Assembly: GCF_014764505.1 (NCBI RefSeq) | Contig: NZ_JACXWX010000037.1 | Location: 1 to 44,038, forward strand | Direction: 5' to 3' | Length of the DNA stretch: 44,038 bases | DNA from: Phormidium tenue FACHB-886 | Lineage (GTDB): Bacteria; Cyanobacteriota; Cyanobacteriia; Elainellales; Elainellaceae | Shown: positions 26,335 through 34,244 of the stretch, one piece after another | How positions within the stretch are numbered: the stretch's first letter is position 1 | Layout of the letters: each line of letters begins with the position of its first letter | The notes under the pieces: generated by a model | Told to the model about the DNA's origin: nothing | Database searches by the model: none | What the model saw: the letters and a program-made list of their open reading frames with translations, nothing else | Translations under genes and position numbers: made by a program

Positions 26335-26886
26335 ATGTCAGAGCCTTCTTTGGTCGTTCCCGATACCGTTACCTTTGAGCAGGCGATCGCCATTAGCCAG
26401 TCGCTTTTAGCTGGGATGGAGCAAGGCAGCCTGACTGAGCCACAAATCAACAGCGTGGTCGCCTCCCTAGTCAGCAGCGAAAATGGCGCACGTGGCTTTT
26501 TCGTCACCTACCTGACAGATGAACGCCCTTTCGCCGACCAACCCACTGATGCTGTTATGCAAGCGCTGGCTTCCTCGCCTGAGGTGGTTTCAGAGCTGCT
26601 AGTGAAGAATCTAGCGATGTCTACCGCGATGGCAATTGCCCACCGTCGCAATGAGAACGAAGTGATGGCGCAAGGCTCCGATCGCGTCCAGCGGCGCACA
26701 CTGCGACTATTGCAGCTCATACAGCTGCCAGAAGCCGCCCAGAAAGCTCAAACCCTGCATGAAAGCGCAACGACGGGCATTGGCAGCTATCAAGCCTTTC
26801 TCGATCGCTGGAACTATGACGCCGAGCAGCGACAGCAAATTGCTGAAACGGTGAAGGGAGTTGTGGCGGAGCAGGATAAGGGATGA
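26335..26886 (+). CDS. Conserved hypothetical protein, translationally coupled to the ligase
   Basis: I do not recognise a named family. The 183-residue protein is soluble and helical. The first half (FEQAIAISQSLLAGMEQGSL, INSVVASLVSSENGARGFFV) and the second (SPEVVSELLVKNLAMSTAMA, QGSDRVQRRTLRLLQLI) look like a compact helical bundle. The gene ends 6 bp before the ATG of the OleC-like enzyme, with GAGGAGGG in the gap, so the two are almost certainly one transcript and work together. Any role as a regulator or carrier-like partner is inference. ATG at 26335 is supported by the conserved-looking start; the upstream spacing is AT-rich. Confidence 0.72.
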   Translation: MSEPSLVVPDTVTFEQAIAISQSLLAGMEQGSLTEPQINSVVASLVSSENGARGFFVTYLTDERPFADQPTDAVMQALASSPEVVSELLVKNLAMSTAMAIAHRRNENEVMAQGSDRVQRRTLRLLQLIQLPEAAQKAQTLHESATTGIGSYQAFLDRWNYDAEQRQQIAETVKGVVAEQDKG

Positions 26887-26892
26887 GGAGGG

Positions 26893-28593
26893 ATGTCAGC
26901 GGGTCTCACGATTGCTGATTTGCTGCAGGCGCAAGCGCGAGCTTATCCTCAAGCGATCGCGCTGATTGTTCCTGGCAAAACAGGGAAAGGGATTAATCGG
27001 GCTTCATTGCCAGAGCAAACGCTGACTTTTGCCGAACTAGAGCAGGCAGTTTGCCAAACGGCTGCCCAACTGCAGCAGGCGGGGCTGCGATCGGGTGAGG
27101 CGGCGTTGGTGTTTCAGCCCATGTCGATTGAGCTATATGTCCTGCTGCTGGCGCTGTTTCAGATGGGCGCGATTGCGATGTTTGTAGATCCTTCTGCGGG
27201 ACGCGATCATCTGGAGCAATGCTGTGCGCTTTATCCGCCGAAAGCTCTAATTGCCAGCGCTAAGGCACACTGGCTGAGGGTGCGATCGCCTGCGTTGCGC
27301 TCAATTCCTCTCAAGTGGGCAGTTCAAAGCGCTGCCAAAGGTTGGCTGCCCGTTCCCGGCGCAACGCCTTGGCGATTACCTAACCCAGATTCCCCTGTCC
27401 TGCCTTGTTGTTCGCCTGCACCCACCGCTCCAGCGCTGCTCACCTTTACCAGCGGCAGCACCGGACAGCCCAAAGCCGCTCTGCGGACGCATGCCTTTCT
27501 GTTGGCACAGCATCGATCGCTTTCTGCCAGCTTGCGGCTAACGGCGGGTGAGGTTGATTTATCCACACTGCCGATCTTTGTGCTGGCAAATCTGGCTTCT
27601 GGAGTAACAAGCCTGATTCCTAGAGTGGATTTGCGATCTCCAGGCAGGATCGATGCTGCTACTCTGATGGCGCAGATTCAGCGCTGCTTGCCGCATAGCA
27701 CAGCAGCTTCCCCAGCTCTGCTAGAGCGGCTGGTAGATTACTGTGAAGCAAATGAAATTCAGCTCTCCAGCTTTCAAAGAATTTTTAGTGGCGGTGCGCC
27801 TGTGCTGCCCAAATTGCTAGAGCGGCTGCAAAGGCTGGCTCCGCAGGCAGAAGTTAGCGCTGTCTACGGCTCCACAGAGGCAGAGCCGATCGCCCACATC
27901 GCCTATCGTCAATTCCAATCTGAGGACGTGACGGCGATGCAAAACGGAGCGGGGCTACTGGTGGGAAAGCCCGTTGCTGAAATTCGGCTGCGAGTGGTGG
28001 TCAATCAGTGGGGACAGCCGATCGACCCGCTCAGCGCAGCAGCGTTTGCAGCAATTGAGCAAGCACCCCATGCTGCCGGTGAAATTGTGGTGAGTGGTGA
28101 TCATGTCTTGCCCGGATATTTAAACGGGCAGGGCGATCGAGAGACTAAGTTTCAGGTGGAGGGGCAAGTGTGGCACCGTACGGGTGATTTGGGCTATCTG
28201 GATACTGATGGGCGGCTGTGGTTGCTGGGTCGCTGTAGTGCGGCGATCGCTGATGAGCAGGGCGTTTTGTATCCGTTTGCAGTGGAGGTTGCAGCTAGTT
28301 TTGTGGAGGGGATTCGCCGCACAGCCGTTGTCAGCCAGCCTGGAAAACGACTGTTGGTAGTGGAGCTAGCGCCCGACCGGCTATCCAGCCAACAACCCAG
28401 TCAACAGCCCAGTCAACAGCCCAGCCAACAGTCCAGTCAACAGCAGATAACCTGCCTAGAGATGCTACGACGATCGTTGGCTTGGGCAGCCCTTCAGGAG
28501 TACCGAGTTATCGCTGAAATTCCAGTCGATCGGCGGCACAACGCCAAAGTGAACTATCCAGCCTTGTTTAAGCTGCTGTCGATGAAATCTTAA
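26893..28593 (+). CDS. OleC-like AMP-dependent synthetase/ligase
   Basis: This is an adenylate-forming enzyme of the ANL superfamily that activates a carboxylic acid with ATP. The A3 core LLTFTSGSTGQPKAA, A5 VYGSTEAEPIAHI, A7 WHRTGDLGYLD and A10-like VDRRHNAKVNY are clear. FSGGAPVLPKLL and the A10 form match the OleC group, which makes beta-lactones in olefin synthesis, but no oleA, B or D is visible, so the product is open. A flexible insert of five SQQP-type units (residues 499-518) sits in the C-terminal domain. Length 566. ATG at 26893 follows GGAGGG and the gene forms an operon with the 183-residue protein. Confidence 0.85.
   Translation: MSAGLTIADLLQAQARAYPQAIALIVPGKTGKGINRASLPEQTLTFAELEQAVCQTAAQLQQAGLRSGEAALVFQPMSIELYVLLLALFQMGAIAMFVDPSAGRDHLEQCCALYPPKALIASAKAHWLRVRSPALRSIPLKWAVQSAAKGWLPVPGATPWRLPNPDSPVLPCCSPAPTAPALLTFTSGSTGQPKAALRTHAFLLAQHRSLSASLRLTAGEVDLSTLPIFVLANLASGVTSLIPRVDLRSPGRIDAATLMAQIQRCLPHSTAASPALLERLVDYCEANEIQLSSFQRIFSGGAPVLPKLLERLQRLAPQAEVSAVYGSTEAEPIAHIAYRQFQSEDVTAMQNGAGLLVGKPVAEIRLRVVVNQWGQPIDPLSAAAFAAIEQAPHAAGEIVVSGDHVLPGYLNGQGDRETKFQVEGQVWHRTGDLGYLDTDGRLWLLGRCSAAIADEQGVLYPFAVEVAASFVEGIRRTAVVSQPGKRLLVVELAPDRLSSQQPSQQPSQQPSQQSSQQQITCLEMLRRSLAWAALQEYRVIAEIPVDRRHNAKVNYPALFKLLSMKS
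28387..28446 (+). repeat. Five tandem 12-bp units coding SQQP
   Basis: Units begin at 28387, 28399, 28411, 28423 and 28435 with consensus AGTCAACAGCCC. They are in frame and encode SQQP SQQP SQQP SQQS SQQQ. The 12-base unit allows length change without a frameshift. Confidence 0.9.
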
Positions 28594-28695
28594 ATGCTTC
28601 ACAGCCTCCAAAAATTGGGCTACTCTAAATAGCGAAGAACATCACGCATAACCAAACCGATGGCGCTTTTACCGCTAGTCCACTACACACCGCCA

Positions 28696-28804
28696 GTCCT
28701 TGCCGTTGCATTTCATTAAGGCAGGACGTTCGGCTTTACAAAGTTTTTCTCACTGGAATTTAGCTATCTGCGTTAGTTAAATTCCAGCTTATACCGTCCT
28801 GCCT
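28696..28804 (+). promoter_or_regulatory. Leader with alternative hairpins before the first EamA gene
   Basis: Three related segments lie here: GTCCTTGCC (28696-28704), AGGCAGGACG (28719-28728) and CGTCCTGCCT (28795-28804). The middle one can pair with the first (one bulge, 14-base loop) or perfectly with the third over 10 bp. Enclosed by the long pairing is a perfect 10-bp stem CTGGAATTTA (28753-28762)/TAAATTCCAG (28778-28787). The last arm is 38 bases before the ATG at 28843. This layout fits a switching leader RNA, but it matches no riboswitch class I know. It could also be a palindromic element. Confidence 0.45.
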
Positions 28805-28842
28805 GCTCGCTTCATCCAATACTCAAGGCGGACAGTTTTACC

Positions 28843-29745
28843 ATGAAAATTCAAGATACGGCTCAAGCGTCTGGACGCTCTGGGCTGCTGTTGATTTTGC
28901 TCGCAGCGGTGCTGTGGGGCACGATCGGTTTGTTTGTGCAAACGCTCTATCGGCTGACGGAAACGAATCCGCTGTCGATCGGCTTCCTGCGGTTGGCAAT
29001 CTCAGTCCCGGTGCTGCTGCTAGCCTGTTGGCTCAGCGTGGGGCGGCAAATGTTTCGGGTGGCGCGAGCCGATTTTGCTCTAATGCTGCTGATCGGGGGG
29101 ATGATGGCGCTTTACCAGGTTTGCTATTTTGGGGCGATCGCTCAAGTTGGCGTAGCGGCTGCCACTCTGATTACGCTCTGCACAGCTCCGGTGTGGGTCG
29201 TGCTGTTGGCGGCGGTGCTGCTGCAAGAGCGCTTAACCCGAACAGTGCTGCTATCGGGGGGGCTGGCTGTTGCCGGAACGAGTCTACTGGTCGGGCTGCA
29301 GCCTAACTCAAGCCATGCAAACCCACTTCTGGGTCTGGTCTTGGCGCTGGGTTCTTCATTCGGCTATGCGCTAATCGTTTTGCTGAGCCGCAGACTGTCT
29401 GGGCGCTACCATCCGCTGCAGCCACTGACGATCGGCTTTACGGCAGGAGCCATCTTTCTGTTTCCGTTTACCGTGGCAACGGGCTGGGTGATGACGTATC
29501 CGGCGATGGGCTGGGCTGCTCTGCTGTATCTGGGTCTTGTGCCCACGGCGCTAGCCTATATGCTCTACTTTGTGGGGATTCGCACGATCTCAGCCACTAC
29601 TGCCAGCATTGCAACGCTGCTTGAACCCTTGACCTCTACGCTGCTGGCAGCTTGGCTGCTGGGTGAGCAATTGGGGTCGTGGGGGCTGGCAGGAGCTGTG
29701 CTGCTGGGAGGCGCGATCGCCTTGCTGTATCGATCGCAGCGCTAA
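28843..29745 (+). CDS. EamA/DMT-family transporter
   Basis: This is a ten-helix drug/metabolite-type exporter with two EamA repeats, residues about 14-146 and 161-295. Each repeat starts with the typical pattern (LLAAVLWGTIGLF in the first, LALGSSFGYALIVLLSR in the second) and ends in a charged loop (LLQERLTR, LGEQLGSWG). It sits in the plasma membrane and exports an unknown metabolite. Length 300 is standard. ATG at 28843 follows AAGG at about 17 bases, so the ribosome site is weak. A structured leader lies directly upstream. Its codon use is like its neighbours. Confidence 0.9.
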   Translation: MKIQDTAQASGRSGLLLILLAAVLWGTIGLFVQTLYRLTETNPLSIGFLRLAISVPVLLLACWLSVGRQMFRVARADFALMLLIGGMMALYQVCYFGAIAQVGVAAATLITLCTAPVWVVLLAAVLLQERLTRTVLLSGGLAVAGTSLLVGLQPNSSHANPLLGLVLALGSSFGYALIVLLSRRLSGRYHPLQPLTIGFTAGAIFLFPFTVATGWVMTYPAMGWAALLYLGLVPTALAYMLYFVGIRTISATTASIATLLEPLTSTLLAAWLLGEQLGSWGLAGAVLLGGAIALLYRSQR

Positions 29746-30202
29746 AGCTCCTGCTGGAGGGGCGGCGTTCTGTGCCTGTTGCAGACTGCGAAGACCCTCG
29801 CTGAGAAAATTTCTGACAACTGCCCCAGCAGCCAGATTAAAACATTTTTTGTGGGCGTGAAGTGCGTCCACAAAAATGTTAAACCCAATGGCAACAGCTA
29901 TAGAGGATTCGAGAAAGTATTTTCAGATACAACTGCCAAGCTCAAAAACTTTCATTCTTGCTGATACGTAGAACAAATTTTGCAATGGTATTGAACCCTG
30001 CTTAGATATGGTGGCGCTACTCAATTTGAGATCGCCTATCAACTGCCAGCTTATTCAAGTGGGAGCTGCAGGAGAAATTGCCCGCGTTTTTCCGCCGCCT
30101 GGCTATCAGGCTCCTGCGCTACAGCTTCCAGCTTAGCCTTCATGCCAAAGCCAATTCCTTAAAGACCTGTCCTTAATTTTAGATCTTGGACGAGAAATTC
30201 TT
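29746..30202. other. Intergenic region with palindromic repeat
   Basis: It holds the second copy of the 40-bp palindrome (29841-29880). Beyond that there is no gene. The binding-protein promoter probably lies in the last 150 bp; ACGAGAAAT precedes ATG at 30203. Confidence 0.55.
29841..29880 (+). repeat. 40-bp imperfect palindrome, copy 2 of 2
   Basis: AACATTTTTTGTGGGCG and CGTCCACAAAAATGTT pair with one bulge and one G-T pair around TGAAGTG. The sequence matches the minus-strand reading of 17324-17363. It lies about 95 bases past the EamA stop and could also end that transcript. Confidence 0.7.
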
Positions 30203-31291
30203 ATGAACCAACGCGATCGTACCTCTCCTAAAGCGCTAGGGATTAATCGTCGCAAGTTTATTCAGTATGGCTCTCTTGCCGTTGGAACCAGCCTTGTTGC
30301 AGCCTGTTCCGGTACCAATACAGCTTCCAGTACGAATGCAGCCTCCTCTAGCCCTGCCAGCCCCCAAGCGCTCGACAAGATCAGGTTTGGCACAAGCTGG
30401 TATGCCCAGGCAGAGCATGGCGGCTTCTATCAAGCAGTTGCAGAAGGGATTTACAAAGCACATGGGCTGGATGTGGCGATCCAGATGGGGGGTCCGCAGG
30501 TCAACACGACTCAGCTTTTGATGGGAGGTGCTGTGGATTTTGTGATGGCGACGGACTGCCTGGTAACACTCAATTCCATTGCGGAAAACATCCCCAAGAT
30601 CGCAGTTGCCGCTATGTTCCAGAAGAGCCCCAGGGTGCTGATCGCTCATCCGCAGGTGAATGATCTGAGTCAGATGAAGGGCAAACCCATCTTCATTGCT
30701 ACCTCCGCCAACACCTCCTACTGGCCCTTCCTGAAGGCGAAGTATGGGTTCACAGATGACCAGAAACGCGCCTACAACTACAACATCGCCCCATTTCTAG
30801 CGGACAAAACTTCTGCTCAGCAGGGCTTTGTCTCCTCTGAGCCGCTGACGATCGCCCAAAAAGGCGGTTTTGAACCCAAGGTGTTTCTGTTGGCAGACTT
30901 GGGCTACCAGCCCTATGCCAACATGATCGAAACCCAGAAAGAACTTGTTGAACAGAATCCAGATTTGGTGCAGCGTTTTGTAGATGCCTCTATCAAAGGC
31001 TGGTATAGCTACCTGGAGAACCCAGCGCCTGCCAACGAGTTGATCAAAAAAGACAATCCAGAAATGACTGATGAGCAGCTAGCCTACAGCGTCTCCAAGC
31101 TCAAAGAACATAACATTTTGACGAACGGCGAAGCTGGCAGTCTGGGCATTGGCGCGATGACCGAGCAACGCTGGCAATCCCTTTTCAATGACATGGTGAA
31201 GGTTGGGGTACTGAAAGCCGAAACGAAATATCAGGATGCTTTCACGCTGCAGTTTATCAATAAGGGAACCGAAGCCTACAGAACCGCTTAA
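30203..31291 (+). CDS. Tat-exported lipoprotein, NMT1/THI5-like ABC substrate-binding protein
   Basis: The protein captures a small ligand for an ABC importer at the outer face of the plasma membrane. The N-terminus has a Tat motif NRRKFIQYG (about 15-23), a hydrophobic stretch and a lipobox LVAAC with acylated Cys35, followed by a Ser/Thr/Ala linker. The mature part begins KIRFGTSWYAQAEHGGFYQA, typical of the NMT1/THI5 (SsuA/ThiY/TauA-like) fold, with GLDVAIQMGG and GAVDFVMATD. Relatives bind pyrimidines, sulfonates, nitrate or riboflavin; the ligand here is unknown. No permease or ATPase gene is adjacent. It sits 75 bp before the tandem Rieske oxygenases on the same strand, suggesting a shared substrate. 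Confidence 0.87.
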   Translation: MNQRDRTSPKALGINRRKFIQYGSLAVGTSLVAACSGTNTASSTNAASSSPASPQALDKIRFGTSWYAQAEHGGFYQAVAEGIYKAHGLDVAIQMGGPQVNTTQLLMGGAVDFVMATDCLVTLNSIAENIPKIAVAAMFQKSPRVLIAHPQVNDLSQMKGKPIFIATSANTSYWPFLKAKYGFTDDQKRAYNYNIAPFLADKTSAQQGFVSSEPLTIAQKGGFEPKVFLLADLGYQPYANMIETQKELVEQNPDLVQRFVDASIKGWYSYLENPAPANELIKKDNPEMTDEQLAYSVSKLKEHNILTNGEAGSLGIGAMTEQRWQSLFNDMVKVGVLKAETKYQDAFTLQFINKGTEAYRTA

Positions 31292-31366
31292 GCGTATCCT
31301 GCAAACCAACTTACTGAAAGGGATACCATCGTTTCTCTTTAAGTCATACCAGCGAGGATATTTCTG

Positions 31367-32377
31367 ATGCAAGTCATGCAACATCCTGTCTTTAGACGAT
31401 TCTGGTATCCCGTGATGCCGATCGCCCATCTCTCAGCGAATCAACCGCAGTCTTTTGAACTGCTTGGACAAAAGCTGGCGCTGTGGCTAGACCAGAGCGG
31501 AAAACCTGCCGCTGTAGAAGATCGCTGCTGCCATCGATCGGCAAAGCTTTCCAAAGGTGAGGTGATCGATGGCAACTTGCGCTGTCCCTATCATGGCTGG
31601 GTGTTTAATGGGGTAGGCACCTGTGTCAAGGTGCCGCAGTGCCCCAACCAACCTATTCCTAAAACCTACTGTGTTCAATCGTTTCACTGCACAGAGCGTT
31701 ATGGCTATGCCTGGGTTTGTTTGGATGAGCCGATCGCCTCTATTCCAGAGATTCCGGAAGCAGCCGATCCAGACTTCCGATTAATTCATGAGTTCTATGA
31801 ACCCTGGCAGTGTAGCGGGCTGCGAATGATGGAAAACGCCTTTGATGGCGCTCATCCGCACTTCGTTCATGCTAATACTTTTGGCGATCGTGATAATCCC
31901 GTACCACCCCCTTACGACCAGATTGAAGAGACAGCGACTGGGCTGCATGTCACCAACGTGCTAGAGGTGCTGAACCCAGCTCTCCAGCAGCAGAATCTCC
32001 GGATCGCAGCGCAGAAAACCCTGCGGTCTTACGATCGCGTCTGGTATCTCCCCTTTACTGCCAGAGCTGCCATTTCTTACCCAACAGGATTGACGCATGT
32101 GATTGTTCTAACTGCCACCCCAATCAACGATCAAGCTTCGCAACTAGTTCAGTTTTGTCTTCGGAATGATACAGAAACGGATGCTAAAGCCAGCGACGTA
32201 ATTGCATTTGATCGGGCAGTGACGCTAGAAGATCGAGCCGTTTTAGAATCAACCGATCCTGACGTTGAGCTTGCTAGTGCAGCAGAGCAGCATATGGTTT
32301 CAGATAAACCTGGTATTTTGATGCGACAGCGGTTGGCGACTTTGTTGAAAACTCACGCTGAGGCAGCAAGTTACTAG
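31367..32377 (+). CDS. Rieske non-heme iron oxygenase, VanA/PaO-type, copy 1
   Basis: This is the oxygenase component of a Rieske-type mono- or dioxygenase, which uses O2 and electrons from a ferredoxin to oxidise an aromatic or similar ring, or to demethylate. The [2Fe-2S] ligands are Cys54-x-His56 (CCHRSAKL) and Cys73-x-x-His76 (CPYHGW). The bridging Asp160 and iron ligands His163 and His168 appear in ENAFDGAHPHFVH. Length 336 is typical. There is no membrane helix, unlike plant PaO. No reductase gene is nearby. AGGAT precedes ATG at 31367. It follows the binding protein by 75 bp and precedes its paralogue by 89 bp. Confidence 0.93.
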   Translation: MQVMQHPVFRRFWYPVMPIAHLSANQPQSFELLGQKLALWLDQSGKPAAVEDRCCHRSAKLSKGEVIDGNLRCPYHGWVFNGVGTCVKVPQCPNQPIPKTYCVQSFHCTERYGYAWVCLDEPIASIPEIPEAADPDFRLIHEFYEPWQCSGLRMMENAFDGAHPHFVHANTFGDRDNPVPPPYDQIEETATGLHVTNVLEVLNPALQQQNLRIAAQKTLRSYDRVWYLPFTARAAISYPTGLTHVIVLTATPINDQASQLVQFCLRNDTETDAKASDVIAFDRAVTLEDRAVLESTDPDVELASAAEQHMVSDKPGILMRQRLATLLKTHAEAASY

Positions 32378-32466
32378 CCTGGATATGGCTGTAAAAGTCA
32401 GTAATGTAAAATCATTAGCTCTCAGATATTCATTCAAAATACGGTAAACCAACTCTCAAAAATCAT

Positions 32467-33480
32467 ATGCTCGTTACCCAACAACCTGTTCTCAAGCGCT
32501 TCTGGTATCCCGTGATGCCGCTCGCCCAGCTGCAAACCCCGCAGTCGTTTCAGCTCCTGGGGCAGCGGCTGGCAATCTGGATTGATGAAGAGGGTCAGCC
32601 TGCGGCTGTAGAAGATCGCTGCTGCCATCGATCGGCAAAGCTTTCGCAGGGTGTGGTCAGTAATGGCAATATCCGCTGTCCTTATCATGGCTGGGCGTTC
32701 AATGCAGCAGGGGTGTGTGTAGATGTGCCGCAGCGCCCTGAGCAGCCAATCCCCAAAACCTATTGCGTCCGGTGGTTTCGGGCGGCAAAACGGTATGGAT
32801 ATGTTTGGGTGTGCTTGGGTGAACCGCTGACAGATATTCCAGAGATTCCTGAAGCATTTGATCCGCAGTTTCGGCTGATTCCACAGTTCTATGAGGTTTG
32901 GCGCTGCGCAGGGCTGCGGCTGATGGAGAACTCGTTTGATAATGCGCATCCGCAATTTGTTCATGCAGATACGTTTGGCGTTCAGCAAGAACCGATTCCA
33001 CCTGAGCCTGACTCATTCGAGGAAACCGAATTTGGGCTGCGCATGACCTACGTTCTACCCGTTTTTAATACCGATCTTCAAAAGCAAAACTTAAACCAGA
33101 GCGAAAGCAGGACCGTGCGAATCAGTGAAGGAACTTGGTTTATGCCCTTCATCCGCACGCTAAAGATTAGCTATCCGAATGGCTTGGTTCATCTAATTTT
33201 CACGGCTGCCACGCCGATCGATGACAACACCTCCCAGCTCGTGCAGTTCTGCTTGCGAAACGATACTGAAGCAGAAGCGAAAGCAGAAAATATCATCGCG
33301 TTTGATCGCGCCGTCACTCAAGAAGATCAGGAGATTTTGGAAGGTACTGAGTTTGATGTGCCGCTCAGCATCGGTGAAGAACAGCATATGAGTACAGACA
33401 AGCCTGGGATCGTAATGCGGCACAAACTTGCTGCACTGCTCAGGGCACATGGAGAAGTAGAACAGCGCGCTAGCAGATAA
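32467..33480 (+). CDS. Rieske non-heme iron oxygenase, VanA/PaO-type, copy 2
   Basis: This is a tandem paralogue of the preceding oxygenase, similar along its full length. The Rieske ligands are Cys52-x-His54 and Cys71-x-x-His74; the mononuclear iron site is Asp158, His161 and His166 in ENSFDNAHPQFVH. All ligands are intact, so both copies should be active. The two proteins match best in the Rieske domain and differ more at the substrate-binding C-terminal half (for example AADPDFRLIHEFYEPW against AFDPQFRLIPQFYEVW), so their substrates may differ or they may form a mixed trimer. A 41-base stretch is identical in both genes. It is probably co-transcribed with copy 1. Confidence 0.93.
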   Translation: MLVTQQPVLKRFWYPVMPLAQLQTPQSFQLLGQRLAIWIDEEGQPAAVEDRCCHRSAKLSQGVVSNGNIRCPYHGWAFNAAGVCVDVPQRPEQPIPKTYCVRWFRAAKRYGYVWVCLGEPLTDIPEIPEAFDPQFRLIPQFYEVWRCAGLRLMENSFDNAHPQFVHADTFGVQQEPIPPEPDSFEETEFGLRMTYVLPVFNTDLQKQNLNQSESRTVRISEGTWFMPFIRTLKISYPNGLVHLIFTAATPIDDNTSQLVQFCLRNDTEAEAKAENIIAFDRAVTQEDQEILEGTEFDVPLSIGEEQHMSTDKPGIVMRHKLAALLRAHGEVEQRASR

Positions 33481-33544
33481 AGCGATCGCAGCGTCCCGCA
33501 AACCAGTAAGATTCTAGAGTGCGGGTTTTGAGGATATTTTTTAG

Positions 33545-34090
33545 ATGTTGAAGCGACTGGCGGTAGTGCTGCTGATTGTGCTGAGTTTGACCTTGCAGAG
33601 CTGTGTTCCTACCGCAGCCGGAGCCGGGCTCAAGAGCTACGTAAACAGCTACAAAGGCTACGAATTTCTTTATCCCAACGGCTGGCTGCCCGTAAACGTG
33701 GCAGGCGGACCGGATTTGGTGCTGCATGACCTGGTCGAAGAAACTGAAAACGTCAGCGTCATTATTAGCGATGTCGCGGAGGGCAAAACCCTCCAAGAGC
33801 TAGGAACTCCAACCGAAGTTGGCTATCGCCTCTCAAAAAGCTCGATTGACCCAAAGCAACAGGGTCGATCGGTGGAGCTCGTTGATGCCCAAGAGCGGCA
33901 GGTAGGCGATGAAACCTACTATCTGCTGGAGTATGTTGCCACATTGCCCAGCCAAACTCGACACAACCTGGCTAGCGTGGTCGTTCGGCGTGGACAACTC
34001 TTCACGTTTAACCTGTCCACCACCGAGAAGCGCTGGGAGAAATCCGAAGATCGATTCCGTCAGGTGGTGAAGTCGTTTTCAGTGTATTAA
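33545..34090 (+). CDS. PsbP-like lipoprotein (CyanoP)
   Basis: The protein belongs to the PsbP family; in cyanobacteria CyanoP is a thylakoid-lumen lipoprotein that helps photosystem II assembly. The signal MLKRLAVVLLIVLSLTLQSC ends in a lipobox with Cys20. The mature domain starts with LKSYVNSYKGYEFLYPNGW, the family signature, and continues with VSVIISDV, PTEVGYRL, YYLLEYVATLP and the end FRQVVKSFSVY. Length 181 fits CyanoP. ATG at 33545; GAGG lies about 12 bases upstream, a rather long spacing. The gene stands 64 bp after the Rieske pair, probably unrelated to it. Confidence 0.92.
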   Translation: MLKRLAVVLLIVLSLTLQSCVPTAAGAGLKSYVNSYKGYEFLYPNGWLPVNVAGGPDLVLHDLVEETENVSVIISDVAEGKTLQELGTPTEVGYRLSKSSIDPKQQGRSVELVDAQERQVGDETYYLLEYVATLPSQTRHNLASVVVRRGQLFTFNLSTTEKRWEKSEDRFRQVVKSFSVY

Positions 34091-34133
34091 GCTGCCGGAG
34101 TAAGCTGGATTTTGTAGGGGCAATGTTGCTTGA

Positions 34134-34238
34134 ACATAGTGCCTTGAACCTAATGCTTGGACATAGTGCTTGGACACATTACTTAGACGTAGTGCTTGGA
34201 CATAGTCCTTAGAGGTAGTACTTAAACGTAGGGCTTGG
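34134..34238. repeat. Tandem array of eight 13-bp units before maf
   Basis: Eight degenerate units with consensus ACRTAGTGCTTGG run without gaps. Starts: 34134 (14 bp), 34148, 34161, 34174, 34187, 34200, 34213, 34226. The array ends 6 bases before the maf ATG at 34245 and therefore occupies its ribosome-binding and probably its promoter region. Confidence 0.88.
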
Positions 34239-34244
34239 ACAGAT

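Noticed and set aside
31346-31360. ATACCAGCGAGGAT resembles the 3' part of a TPP riboswitch, tempting beside an NMT1/THI5-type gene.
   Set aside because: The other conserved half (CTGAGA helix region) is missing upstream, and the AGGAT is explained as the ribosome site of the oxygenase at 31367.
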